DNA of 19,206 nucleotides from JAZGDL01 sp036477795 (GCA_036477795.1 JAZGDL010000116.1:1-19206), one strand, 5' to 3'. Counted from the first letter of the stretch, positions 1-8,170 are shown. Notes: a model not told the origin generated them from the letters alone. A program made the numbers and translations.

Positions 1-373
1 ATACCTGGCCTGCGTGTACCCCTTGCCCATGCCACACCCGCGACGTCGCCGTCACCAGCGTAGGGTTCGGGGCCGAGCGGTTGGCTAGACCTTCCTCGTA
101 CGACTCTTTCATTCGCGACTCCAGACCGGTTTATCCCGGCGCTTTCCCTGACCCCCTTTCCCCCCCTTTCCCCCCCAGCCCGTCGTCAGAGCATGCAGAA
201 TTCCATTGTGCGTTCCACTGAGTCCCCCTCATTCGAGTTTTCCGCGTTCATAGGGCAAGGCTCAGGCGATGCGGGAACTTGAATTCGTGGCCCGTCTTCC
301 GAATCCAGTGGATCCACTCCGGCGGGTGTTTCCATTTAATCATCACGGATAGGTAAACGCACGAATGTCATCA
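1..373. other. Non-coding stretch downstream of the kinase gene
   Basis: I see no convincing gene here on either strand. The stretch lies 3' of the leftward-reading kinase gene, whose TAA stop is at 374-376. It contains a striking pyrimidine tract (152-176, listed separately) and a perfect 12-base palindrome, AGTGGATCCACT, at 307-318. The palindrome could form a short stem downstream of the kinase stop, but no T-run follows it in the kinase's reading direction, so I do not call it a terminator. Confidence 0.6.
152..176. repeat. C/T homopolymer tract (C5-T3-C7-T3-C7)
   Basis: The plus strand reads C5 TTT C7 TTT C7 without interruption. On the minus strand, which is the sense strand for the kinase transcript if it reads this far, this gives G7 AAA G7 AAA G5. 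Such runs can form a G-quadruplex, because each G7 can supply two G-tracts, or a mirror-repeat triplex. It is also a place where length variation or sequencing error is likely. Confidence 0.8.
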
Positions 374-3300
374 TTATTGTTGCGGTGTGCCCAGTTCGCT
401 CAGAGATGCTCGTTGCAATAGCATCCTCACCTGATCGTTCAGCAATGGCATCTCAATCTGGTGTTGATCTAGACGAGTTGATGCATCGCCGAGGACCCGC
501 AGCGCCTCGTCAGAGGCTCGCAAGCCGATAAGAGCGCGGCCCAACTCCGTACGCAGCGTGATATGCAAGTGGTGTTGCGGATTCAACAAGCCGTTTGCGA
601 TATTTATCGCTTCCCTTAGGGACACGCTCGCTTCGTCAAAGCGTTTATATCTGTTCAGAACGCCGGCCAGATCGTACAGTGCGAACACGATACCCGGGTC
701 AACATGTTCCAGTTCCGCCCGGCGGGATGTCAACGTGTCACGGTAGACGGCCACCGCACCGTCGACATCGCCGCTTGCATAGAGAAGGCGCGACAGAGTA
801 GCCTCGTACTCGTGACGCTCCGTTGAGACCTCAATCGGGCAGTGTCTCAGCGCTCTTCGAATTAGAGAAATTGCTGCATGCACGTCGCCCACTGCTTCAT
901 ATGCCCGCCCCAGCGTATAACGATTGTAATGGTATTCATCGGTACTCTTTTCGAACGCTCGCTTGGCAACCTCCAGGGCCAATTCGGGATTCCGGAGATC
1001 ATACGGATAAACCGTCAGTAACTCTCGGGCGTAGCAGTTCAACACGTACGCGCCCGGTTCCGGATTGTCAGCCGACAATTTCCGGTATGTGATCAGTTCT
1101 TCTGCTATGGGGCGAGCGGTGGCAGTGTCACCCTTCTCCGCAAGCATACGAATGTATGAACGCGCCGCCCATAATGTAGTTCCGTTTCGTTCACCCAGAT
1201 GTAGACGGTCGGCGGACCAAGCCAGACGGTAGTGTTCTTCTGCGATGGAGAAATTGCCCAGTTTCTCGTATGCGTAGCCAAGTGCACCAAGAATTGGCCA
1301 GTTTAACGGGTCATCATTGCCGTGATGTGCGTGGAGGGTAGTCAAGTTGCGCAGATGCTGCGTAGCGCCGGAAACGAAGTCGCGGCTACGCACGAGAGCA
1401 AGTCCTAGAAAATGATCCAGCTCTCGGCGTTGCGGGTGAGCGGCGCCGTAGACGCCCTGCAGTCTGTCTAGGACGTCCGACAAAATTGCCAGCGCGGTCT
1501 GACTGCGCGCCATCGATGAGTAGACACAATGCGCATGGTAGATTTCTGCATGAATCGTATCCGGATGCAACGGACCGCAGACTCTTTTCAGGCCGCTGAC
1601 AGCCGGCCCAAACACGGCGTCGGCATCGTTCAGTCTGCGCAGATGGGCCAGTGCGACACCAAGATCCGCCAACGCAATCAACGTGGCTGGATGTGATTCG
1701 CCGAGCACGCGCCGGCCTTCTTCATAAGCCGCTCGCAATTCCTCTTCCGCGCGCACATGGTCGTTGTCCGCCATCCACTTCGCACGCGCGAAGTGCACTT
1801 TGGAAATGACTGTTGCTGCGTTACCCTGGCCTAAGAGGCGCCTGCGACGTTCAAGTGTGTCGCCGTGTAATCTGCTCGCTTGTGCAAGGTCCCTTCGGAG
1901 ATACGCCAGTCGGCCGCACTGAAACGCAGCCTCCAGTGTCAATGGATGATCACGCCCGAGTCGTTGGCTGCATTGGGATAACAATGTCTCCGCGGAAGCC
2001 TCGATTTCGGTCGCGCGCCCGTGATCAAATCCAAGTTCGATCAGGTCAAGACGAACGGAGATTATGTGCGGATCGAACGGCCCAAGCTCTTGCTGTAGGG
2101 ATAGCAGGGCTCGTTCAAGATGCTGTTTCGCGGGCCCATCCTGACCCAGACTGGCGTAGGCCTCACCGATGGCAGTTTCAACGCGGCCGCGAATAACGGG
2201 TTCATCTTCGAATGCGGTTTCTATGCGCTTGGCCGCGATATCCAGCTGTTGTCTTACGGTCAGCTCTTCGCCTTGCGCCACCTCCGGCTTCGCAGCGGCG
2301 ATCATATCACCTGTTAAGAAATCCAGCGTAGCCTGTCCGATTCGGGCTTCGCGCGACGCTCGACGGTAGAGTGCGTTCATCCACACGGCTATCACCACTA
2401 GTGCTACAAACGAGAAACCAAGAAGTGCGAAGGCGGCTCTGTTGCGTAACACCAGCTTGCGAATCTGATAGCCAGTAGTCGGTGCTCTAGCCAGGAGGGG
2501 CTCTTTCCGAAAGTACCGGTTGATGTCCTCGGCGATCGCACCGGCGGATTGGTAACGGTCACCCGGATCTTTTGACAGACATTTCTGAATGATAGTATCG
2601 ATCTCGCCATCAATTCCCGCACGGTGGCGACTAGGGCGCAGCGGCTCGGACTCAACAATTGATCGGAGCACCTCCTGCATCGGCCGATCAATGGCGTGAG
2701 GCAGTCGTCCCGTTAACATCTGGTACAGAACGACGCCGAGAGAGTAAACATCGCTGCGAAGATCGATCCGGTCCGCGCTTCCGCCGGCCTGCTCCGGGCT
2801 CGCCCACGCGAGAGATCCCATGAACTGACCTGTCATTGTGACGTGGCCACCGTGTGACTCGTTCGTCGCTACCTTTGCCAATCCAAAATCAAGAATGTGG
2901 GGCACGCAGTGCTCGTCGATACGAATGTTGCTCGGCTTCAAATCGCGGTGCATGATGCCATGTACGTGCGCTGCATTCACCCCCTCGCAAATCTTGACAA
3001 AGAGTTTCAGCGCCGCGTCGATCGAGAGGTCTGCCTTGCGGACGTAGTCATCCAGCGCGTCACCGGAAATATAATCCATGACAAAATAGAAACTGCCATA
3101 CGCTTGACCGCTGTGGAGGATGGTGACCACGCCGGGATGGCATAGTCGGCCAAGAATCTGGACCTCTCTTTCGAACCGAATACGGTCTCGCGCGCCCGCG
3201 AACGGTCCTTCTTTGAGCACCTTGATGGCCACTCGCCGCCGCGTCGACTTCTGAAGGCCCTCGTAAACGACACCTTGGCCACCCCTACTGATCTCGCGCC

Positions 3301-3466
3301 GGATCTCATATCCTTCGAAACTGCTCGGGAACGGATCCTGAAGGACCGAATCCTGAGTCGCAGAAGGAGATGCTCCGTCGGCGTTTTCATCGCCGAATAC
3401 CTGGCTGATCGCCGCGTCGATCAGGTTCCGTTCAGAATTGATTGAAGAGTCGTCGCTGGGACACAT
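374..3466 (-). CDS. Membrane-anchored Ser/Thr protein kinase with C-terminal TPRs
   Basis: This 1030-residue protein has an N-terminal Hanks-type kinase domain at about residues 53-320. Visible hallmarks are the glycine loop SRGGQGVV (60-67), Lys82 in VAIK, Glu101 of helix C, the catalytic loop HRDLKPSN (173-180), DFG (193-195) and SPE in place of APE (223-225). All catalytic residues are present, so it should be an active RD kinase. A single hydrophobic segment (about 344-368) probably anchors it in a membrane, with the kinase on the cytoplasmic side. About 600 residues of helical repeats follow, several with the kinesin-light-chain-like signature 'LGxxHPxT' (LGRDHPLTL, LGESHPATL), so they are TPRs for protein binding. 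The gene starts 107 bases after the sigma-factor gene on the same strand, probably in one operon. The upstream RBS is weak (AGG about 8 bases before ATG). The sigma factor may be its partner or target, as in other planctomycete ECF/kinase pairs; this is inferred. Confidence 0.95.
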   Translation of the reverse strand: MCPSDDSSINSERNLIDAAISQVFGDENADGASPSATQDSVLQDPFPSSFEGYEIRREISRGGQGVVYEGLQKSTRRRVAIKVLKEGPFAGARDRIRFEREVQILGRLCHPGVVTILHSGQAYGSFYFVMDYISGDALDDYVRKADLSIDAALKLFVKICEGVNAAHVHGIMHRDLKPSNIRIDEHCVPHILDFGLAKVATNESHGGHVTMTGQFMGSLAWASPEQAGGSADRIDLRSDVYSLGVVLYQMLTGRLPHAIDRPMQEVLRSIVESEPLRPSRHRAGIDGEIDTIIQKCLSKDPGDRYQSAGAIAEDINRYFRKEPLLARAPTTGYQIRKLVLRNRAAFALLGFSFVALVVIAVWMNALYRRASREARIGQATLDFLTGDMIAAAKPEVAQGEELTVRQQLDIAAKRIETAFEDEPVIRGRVETAIGEAYASLGQDGPAKQHLERALLSLQQELGPFDPHIISVRLDLIELGFDHGRATEIEASAETLLSQCSQRLGRDHPLTLEAAFQCGRLAYLRRDLAQASRLHGDTLERRRRLLGQGNAATVISKVHFARAKWMADNDHVRAEEELRAAYEEGRRVLGESHPATLIALADLGVALAHLRRLNDADAVFGPAVSGLKRVCGPLHPDTIHAEIYHAHCVYSSMARSQTALAILSDVLDRLQGVYGAAHPQRRELDHFLGLALVRSRDFVSGATQHLRNLTTLHAHHGNDDPLNWPILGALGYAYEKLGNFSIAEEHYRLAWSADRLHLGERNGTTLWAARSYIRMLAEKGDTATARPIAEELITYRKLSADNPEPGAYVLNCYARELLTVYPYDLRNPELALEVAKRAFEKSTDEYHYNRYTLGRAYEAVGDVHAAISLIRRALRHCPIEVSTERHEYEATLSRLLYASGDVDGAVAVYRDTLTSRRAELEHVDPGIVFALYDLAGVLNRYKRFDEASVSLREAINIANGLLNPQHHLHITLRTELGRALIGLRASDEALRVLGDASTRLDQHQIEMPLLNDQVRMLLQRASLSELGTPQQ

Positions 3467-3573
3467 CGGTTGCCTGGCTACTCGATTCGAAAGCCCCCTG
3501 TTAATATGTCAGCGCACACCAACGGCACTGTAGTATCCAATTCAGTTCCAGAATCGAAACCAGTCTGCCCGTT

Positions 3574-4197
3574 TCACGCGAAATCTGTAAAAAACTTCGA
3601 ACTCGCCCCCATTGCAGCGCGAAGAAGATCGTGCGCCCGGCTGCGCAGCATGTAAACCGCTCCGACGCTCCGCCCGATAGATTCGGCGATCTGTTTCGCC
3701 GGTCTCTCGTCCAGGTCATACAAACGAACCACCCGGCGGTACGTCTCCGGAAGATTCTCGATAGCCTGCTCCATCTCATCACGCGCCTCATCTCGACCCA
3801 CATGCCGGCTGGGAGACGTTCCGCTGTCGCTTAGCAGGTTGTACAGTTCGACGTAGGACCCGTCCGAACGGATTGCCTCCACCCGCCGCCGGTTTCCACC
3901 ACGTTTGTCCGCCCCGAGCATCCGCAAGGCGTCGCGCAGGTTGCATTCCGCCAAGCTCGAAAGCCACGCCCGAAAAGCACCGTCTCCCAGCGGCGTAAAG
4001 TGGCGGATATTCTGAAAAGCGTCTGCGTAGGTCTGCTGCATCACGTCATCTTCCGAGAGAACCGATTGCCAGCGCTCCGGGATTTGACCGGCCATTGCCC
4101 GCCGCACGGTGGGACCCGTTGATTCAAGAAGAGTAGCAAGCGCCTCCCGATCACCGCGAATGGCGCGCAAAATCGCTTCATCCTGCGACGTTGGCAT
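3574..4197 (-). CDS. ECF-type RNA polymerase sigma factor
   Basis: This 207-residue protein has the two-domain build of ECF sigma factors. Region 2 (about residues 18-100) includes SEDDVMQQTYADAFQNI, the part that normally binds RNA polymerase and the -10 element, followed by FRAWLSSLAECNLRD. Region 4 (about 141-196) includes ENLPETYRRVVRLY and the helix-turn-helix AKQIAESIGRSVGAVYMLRSR for the -35 element. Regions 1.1 and 3 are absent, as expected for ECF factors. I chose the ATG at 4197 because GAGAGG lies 7 bases upstream. The frame stays open to 4248, but that extension has no such site. No anti-sigma factor gene is next to it; the downstream neighbour is a Ser/Thr kinase, which suggests control by phosphorylation (inference). 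It resembles the short planctomycete sigma-70 factors of the Rhodopirellula/Verrucomicrobium type. Confidence 0.93.
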   Translation of the reverse strand: MPTSQDEAILRAIRGDREALATLLESTGPTVRRAMAGQIPERWQSVLSEDDVMQQTYADAFQNIRHFTPLGDGAFRAWLSSLAECNLRDALRMLGADKRGGNRRRVEAIRSDGSYVELYNLLSDSGTSPSRHVGRDEARDEMEQAIENLPETYRRVVRLYDLDERPAKQIAESIGRSVGAVYMLRSRAHDLLRAAMGASSKFFTDFA

Positions 4198-4204
4198 CCA
4201 ATAT

Positions 4205-4210
4205 CCTCTC
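4205..4210 (-). promoter_or_regulatory. RBS deciding the sigma-factor start
   Basis: On the minus strand this reads GAGAGG, 7 bases before the ATG at 4197-4195. It favours a 207-residue protein over the longer in-frame start at 4248. Confidence 0.75.
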
Positions 4211-4351
4211 TTGACGCAGCGTTGTGGAACAGCCCCACGGGTGACCACTCACGTCGTCTTCACGTGGGAGCGCTTGAGATGGAGCGATTCTCGGGCCCAA
4301 ATCGAAAGCTGTGACGGCGTCTTTCGACAGCCCCGACGCCTCACAGCCCCC

Positions 4352-4381
4352 ATGATAGCAGAAAAACGGCCCAACCAACAA
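4352..4381 (-). promoter_or_regulatory. Candidate promoter for the sigma-factor/kinase operon
   Basis: On the minus strand there is TATCAT (4357-4352), preceded by TGC, which gives an extended -10 (TGnTATCAT). TTGTTG lies 18 bases further upstream (4381-4376) as a weak -35. Transcription would begin about 150 bases before the sigma-factor ATG. This is a match by eye to a sigma-70 consensus, and planctomycete consensus sequences are poorly known. Confidence 0.35.
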
Positions 4382-4490
4382 AAAACACCATTATCCGCGT
4401 GAATATTCGGACCGTTTTGCGATTTCATCCTTACGGAGAAGCGGAACCCTTGCATTTGCACTCGGCTGAAGGCGGGGTTCCTGAGGCGCA

Positions 4491-4531
4491 TGACACTTCC
4501 TGACACGAAATCGACTGACACTTCACAGTGT
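4491..4531. repeat. TGACAC direct-repeat cluster with small hairpin
   Basis: TGACAC occurs three times, at 4491, 4501 and 4516. The first and last copies extend to TGACACTTC. The last copy overlaps the inverted repeat ACACT-TCAC-AGTGT (4518-4531). The cluster sits in the divergent promoter region, about 370 bases before the secreted-protein gene at 4889, so it could be an operator. The sequence alone does not prove a function. Confidence 0.4.
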
Positions 4532-4876
4532 TGCCGCCCGAGTGGAACGCGAATGCCAGGACTCCAAGACTCTCGGCGTTTCTTGAATGCCGCTTGCCGG
4601 ATTCGTTTTACTGTTGGCAATCCGGGCGAGCCGGTGGCTACCTTGACGGGGCGGTCGGGGTCGCTCAGATCCTTGCACGACCCAACTGATGCCGGTGTAG
4701 CAATGGGCGCTACATTTCCATTTGTTCATTTTGCGCGGCGAAACCCCGTTTCTTCTGTACATGTAGTTATGCCTCGCCAGCCATCGCGCGAGGCCGACGG
4801 GTGTGGGCACCGCGTTTACCTAAGCATGCTGTATATGTTTCATGGGGAGTGCCAGTGCGCGGATGATTCAGAGTAG

Positions 4877-4882
4877 AAGGAG
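4877..4882 (+). promoter_or_regulatory. Strong RBS for the 14-repeat secreted protein
   Basis: AAGGAG lies 6 bases before the ATG at 4889, which also opens directly into a signal peptide. This fixes the start. Confidence 0.85.
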
Positions 4883-4888
4883 ACAGAC

Positions 4889-7800
4889 ATGACACGGGTA
4901 GTATTCGGTCTGATAGTGGCAGGCGGAGTGTTGCTTCACGCTGTGGCGGCTAGTGGGCAGTTTGGTGTGCCGATCACCGACCCGGCTCCGCTGAACAATA
5001 ACGCCGAGTCGGACAACGCCGATGACCTGCAACCACGGCTGGCGTTCGACGGGGCGGGCAACTGGGTGGCCGTCTGGTGGTCGGATGAGAACCTCGACGG
5101 AATCGGAACGGATTGGGACATCTTGGTAGCCCGTAGCAGTGACGGCGGAACCACCTGGACCGATCCGGTGCCGCTCAACACCAATGCCGCGTCCGACAGC
5201 GGAGACGACACTGCTGCCGACATCGCCACTGACGGAGCCGGCAACTGGGTTGTCGTGTGGGATTCCAACAATCCGTTTGAAGGTAGCTTGAACATCGGAG
5301 ACGATACCGACATCCTGGTTACCCGGATCACCACCACGGATCTGCTGAGTGGCCAAACTTGGAGCGATCCGGTTGCGCTCAACCACAACGCCCCCGGAGG
5401 TACTGGCGGCGATATAGGTACCTTCGACGTCCGTCCTCGCATCGCCACGGACAAGGCGGGTCATTGGGTGGTGGTCTGGGATTCCGCGGAGGACATCGGC
5501 GGGATCGGCACTGATCAGGACGTGCTAGTGGCCCGCAGCAGTGACAACGGCGCGTCCTGGAGCGACGCCGCCCCGTTGGAACCGGTCCCGGAGCCGAACA
5601 CGTTCGCCGACTTCTTTGCGACGATCAGCACCGATGGCGCGGGGGCATGGTTGGCAGCCTGGCAGGAACACGTGGGTGGCAGTTTCAGGGATGGGGCCAA
5701 CGTCCGTATCGTTCGCAGCACGGACAACGGGGCGACCTGGCCCGAGTCCGTTCTGATTACCACTGACGGCGGTCCGGAAACCGGATGCCACCGGTCCCCT
5801 AAGCTTGCCAACGATGGAGCGGGGAATTGGGTGGCCATCTGGAAATTCGACGACGATTGTGGTTTTGACTCGATTGGAGCCGACGAGGAAATCCTTGTGT
5901 CCCGCAGTAGTGACAGCGGGTTGACCTGGAGCGATCCGTTGCAGATCAGCACCACCGCCCCCGCGGAGATGGGTGGCGATAACCTTCCCCACATGACAAC
6001 CGACGGAGCCGGTAACTGGATCGCTGTTTGGATGTCCGATGAGGATCCCGCTGGAATTACGGGACCCGATACCGACATCTTTCTGAGCCAAAGCAATGAC
6101 AACGGGGCGAGCTGGAGTGCTCCTGTCCCACTCAACACAAACGCCTCAACGGACAGCGGCAACGATCTATCCCCTTGGATAGCAACAGACGGGGCTGACA
6201 ATTGGCTGGTCTCCTGGAGTTCCTTTAATGTCCTTCCCCCAGTGAGTCCGATCCTGGGGACCAGCACCGACCTCGACATTTTAGTCGCCCGCAGCAGCGA
6301 CGACGGGGTGACCTGGACCGGCCCGGCGGACCTCAACAACAACGCTGAGTCGGACAACGGTCGTGACTTTTGGCCCGCCCTGGCCTCCGACGAAGCGGGT
6401 CACTGGGTGGCCGTCTGGACTGCCAACGAGGACCTCGACGGGATTGGAACCGATGATGACATCTTTGTAGCCCGCAGCAGCGACAACGGGGCGACCTGGA
6501 CCGACCCGGTGCCCCTCAACACCAACGCCGCGTTCGACACCGGAGACGACCGTGTACCGGGCATCGCCACAGACGGGGCGGGCAACTGGGTGGCAGTCTG
6601 GTCCTCTTTCGACGACCTCGCAGGAACCATCGGCACGGACACTGACATGCTGGTCTCGCGCAGCACCGACAACGGGGCAACGTGGACCAACCCCGCTCCG
6701 CTCAATAACGACGCCGCTTCCGATGAGAGGTTCGAAGGAAATGTCGCGCTGACCACTGACGCACGGGGGACCTGGATGGCCGTATGGAACGGCTCACGGG
6801 GGTCGGCGGGAACGGACAACGACATTTTCTTCTCCCGCAGCTTCAACAATGGAGTGAACTGGACGGACGTGATGCCGCTCAACACCAACGCCGCCTCGGA
6901 CAGCGGAACCGACGCCCTCCCTGCCGTGAGCACCGACAGCGCTGGAAACTGGGTGGTGATCTGGGAGTCCAACGAGGATCTCGACGGGATCGGTACGGAT
7001 AACGACATTCTCGTGGCCCGCAGTAACAACAATGGGATGACGTGGACCGACCCGGTGCCTCTAAACAATAACGCCGGCTCGGATACCGGCACCGACGGGG
7101 GGAGGGCGCACCTGACCACCGATGGGCGGGGCCACTGGGTGGCTGCCTGGGCATCGAGGGAAGACCTCTTCGGGATTGGAACGGATTCGGACATCCTGGT
7201 AGCCCGCAGCACGGATAACGGGATGAGCTGGACCGACCCCGTGCCCCTGAACACAGACGCGGCCACGGACGCCGAGGACGATCGACTTTTCGGGAAAATC
7301 AGTACGGACAAATCCGGAAACTGGGTTGCGGTCTGGCAGGTGGGCGCCTTTTTTGCTGAGTCGGACATTCGAGTCGCTCGAAGCACCGACAACGGGGCGA
7401 CGTGGACCGACCCCGTGCCGCTGAACACGAATGCAGGCTTAGATACCGGCATCGATTCCTTGCCAAGACTAGCGAACGATTCCGCGGGCAACTGGGTGGC
7501 CATCTGGGCATCCAACGACGCCTTTAGCCCGCGTCCGCCGCTTCCCAGGGGACCGCTCGGCTCCGATTTCGACATTCTGGTGGCGCGGTTCGTTCTACCC
7601 CCTTGTCCGCCCGACCAGCCTGACTTGGACGGCGACGGTGTGGGCGACGCCTGTGACAACTGTCCGTTTGAGCGCAACGTCAAACAGCTCGACGCGGACG
7701 GCGATGGTCTCGGCGATCTCTGCGACAACTGTCCTGACAATCCTAATGCGGCGCAAGAGGACGAAGACCTTGATGGCGTGGGCGATGTTTGCGACAACTG

Positions 7801-8107
7801 CTCCGTTCCCAATCAGAACCAAGACGACTGCGACGGCGATGGTGTTGGGGATTTCTGCGACGACGACATCGACAACGACGGTATACCCAATGAATTCGAC
7901 GTGTGCGATTTCACTCCCCTCCGCGGCCGGGGAAACGTGATTCGCAGCGAATCTCATCCCCTCCGCGGAACGCTTACTTGTGACCTTGATGGCGATTGTG
8001 ACTGTGATCTCCATGATTTCGCTGAGTTTCAGAGGATGGTAACCGGTTCTGGTTGCGCGAGTGGCACAGCCGTCTCGGAATCTATATGTCACGCCGAGGA
8101 ACCGTGA
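4889..8107 (+). CDS. Secreted 14-repeat Asp-box (BNR-like) protein with TSP3 and dockerin-like C-terminus
   Basis: This 1072-residue protein opens with a signal peptide (about residues 1-23, core VVFGLIVAGGVLLHAVAA). Residues from about 28 to 905 are 14 tandem repeats of roughly 60-68 residues. Each carries a 'TDGAGNWVAVW' strand, most a 'GIGTDxDILVAR' strand, and 13 of the junctions carry an Asp-box (S-x-D-x-G-x-T-W; one is degenerate, SGQTW). Asp-boxes sit on beta-propeller blades, so this is probably one very large propeller or two joined ones. Thrombospondin type-3-like calcium motifs (about 911-1000; DLDGDGVGDACDNCP and relatives) follow, then a dockerin-like motif (about 1031-1053; CDLDGDCDCDLHDFAEFQ). 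Automatic pipelines may label it a sialidase, but I see no sialidase catalytic motif (no FRIP/RIP). Its role is unknown; extracellular binding or surface attachment is the best guess. The repeats are similar at DNA level too. Confidence 0.9.
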   Translation: MTRVVFGLIVAGGVLLHAVAASGQFGVPITDPAPLNNNAESDNADDLQPRLAFDGAGNWVAVWWSDENLDGIGTDWDILVARSSDGGTTWTDPVPLNTNAASDSGDDTAADIATDGAGNWVVVWDSNNPFEGSLNIGDDTDILVTRITTTDLLSGQTWSDPVALNHNAPGGTGGDIGTFDVRPRIATDKAGHWVVVWDSAEDIGGIGTDQDVLVARSSDNGASWSDAAPLEPVPEPNTFADFFATISTDGAGAWLAAWQEHVGGSFRDGANVRIVRSTDNGATWPESVLITTDGGPETGCHRSPKLANDGAGNWVAIWKFDDDCGFDSIGADEEILVSRSSDSGLTWSDPLQISTTAPAEMGGDNLPHMTTDGAGNWIAVWMSDEDPAGITGPDTDIFLSQSNDNGASWSAPVPLNTNASTDSGNDLSPWIATDGADNWLVSWSSFNVLPPVSPILGTSTDLDILVARSSDDGVTWTGPADLNNNAESDNGRDFWPALASDEAGHWVAVWTANEDLDGIGTDDDIFVARSSDNGATWTDPVPLNTNAAFDTGDDRVPGIATDGAGNWVAVWSSFDDLAGTIGTDTDMLVSRSTDNGATWTNPAPLNNDAASDERFEGNVALTTDARGTWMAVWNGSRGSAGTDNDIFFSRSFNNGVNWTDVMPLNTNAASDSGTDALPAVSTDSAGNWVVIWESNEDLDGIGTDNDILVARSNNNGMTWTDPVPLNNNAGSDTGTDGGRAHLTTDGRGHWVAAWASREDLFGIGTDSDILVARSTDNGMSWTDPVPLNTDAATDAEDDRLFGKISTDKSGNWVAVWQVGAFFAESDIRVARSTDNGATWTDPVPLNTNAGLDTGIDSLPRLANDSAGNWVAIWASNDAFSPRPPLPRGPLGSDFDILVARFVLPPCPPDQPDLDGDGVGDACDNCPFERNVKQLDADGDGLGDLCDNCPDNPNAAQEDEDLDGVGDVCDNCSVPNQNQDDCDGDGVGDFCDDDIDNDGIPNEFDVCDFTPLRGRGNVIRSESHPLRGTLTCDLDGDCDCDLHDFAEFQRMVTGSGCASGTAVSESICHAEEP
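4970..7600 (+). repeat. 14 tandem ~190-200 bp coding repeats
   Basis: The repeat units encode PLNTNAxSDSGDD - TDGAGNWVAVW - DLDGIGTDxDILVAR - SSDNGATWTDPV. Several units are close at the DNA level. For example, the stretch starting at 5170 (ccgctcaacaccaatgccgc) and that near 6874 (ccgctcaacaccaacgccgc) differ by one base over 20. Such identity suggests recent unit duplication or gene conversion. Units 2, 4, 5 and 10 are the most diverged. Confidence 0.85.
7915..7968 (+). repeat. 42-bp in-frame insertion flanked by 12-bp direct repeats
   Basis: TCCCCTCCGCGG occurs at 7915-7926 and again at 7957-7968, exactly 42 bases (14 codons) apart. Between the copies lies a near-perfect palindrome, GATTCGC-A-GCGAATC (7939-7953). 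The insert adds 14 residues between the TSP3 block and the dockerin-like motif without shifting the frame. Confidence 0.7.
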
Positions 8108-8170
8108 AGAAATGTGAAAGGCGATGATGATGAGAAAGCACTTAGGAACTCTAATAAAACGGGGTGAAAT

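Larger units (their letters stand above)
4198..4888. other. Divergent intergenic region
   Basis: These 690 bases lie between the leftward sigma-factor gene and the rightward secreted-protein gene, and should hold the promoters for both directions. Reading frames of up to about 130 codons exist on both strands, but none shows a recognisable domain, a good RBS or plausible composition, so I do not call a gene. Notable contents are the candidate minus-strand promoter near 4352-4381, a cluster of TGACAC direct repeats at 4491-4524, a small hairpin at 4518-4531, and the strong RBS at 4877-4882. Confidence 0.6.

Noticed and set aside
4523..4810. Minus-strand open frame (95 codons) in the divergent intergenic region
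   Set aside because: Arg/Ser-rich translation with no recognisable domain and no RBS that I could see.
4490..4876. Plus-strand open frame (128 codons) in the divergent intergenic region
   Set aside because: No RBS, no signal peptide, no domain and unremarkable composition. It ends just before the RBS of the real gene.
4970..7600. CRISPR-like direct repeats
   Set aside because: The repeats are about 190-200 bases, protein-coding in one frame, with no short constant repeat and unique-spacer pattern.
6400..7812. Long minus-strand open frame (470 codons) with a periodic 'LSGTGSVQVAPLSLLRATKMS' pattern
   Set aside because: It is the mirror of the tandem repeats of the plus-strand propeller gene. 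The periodicity comes from that repeat, and there is no RBS or domain.
4889..8107. Sialidase call based on Asp-boxes
   Set aside because: Asp-boxes are structural and occur in many non-enzymes. I see no FRIP/RIP motif, and 14 repeats do not fit a six-bladed sialidase.
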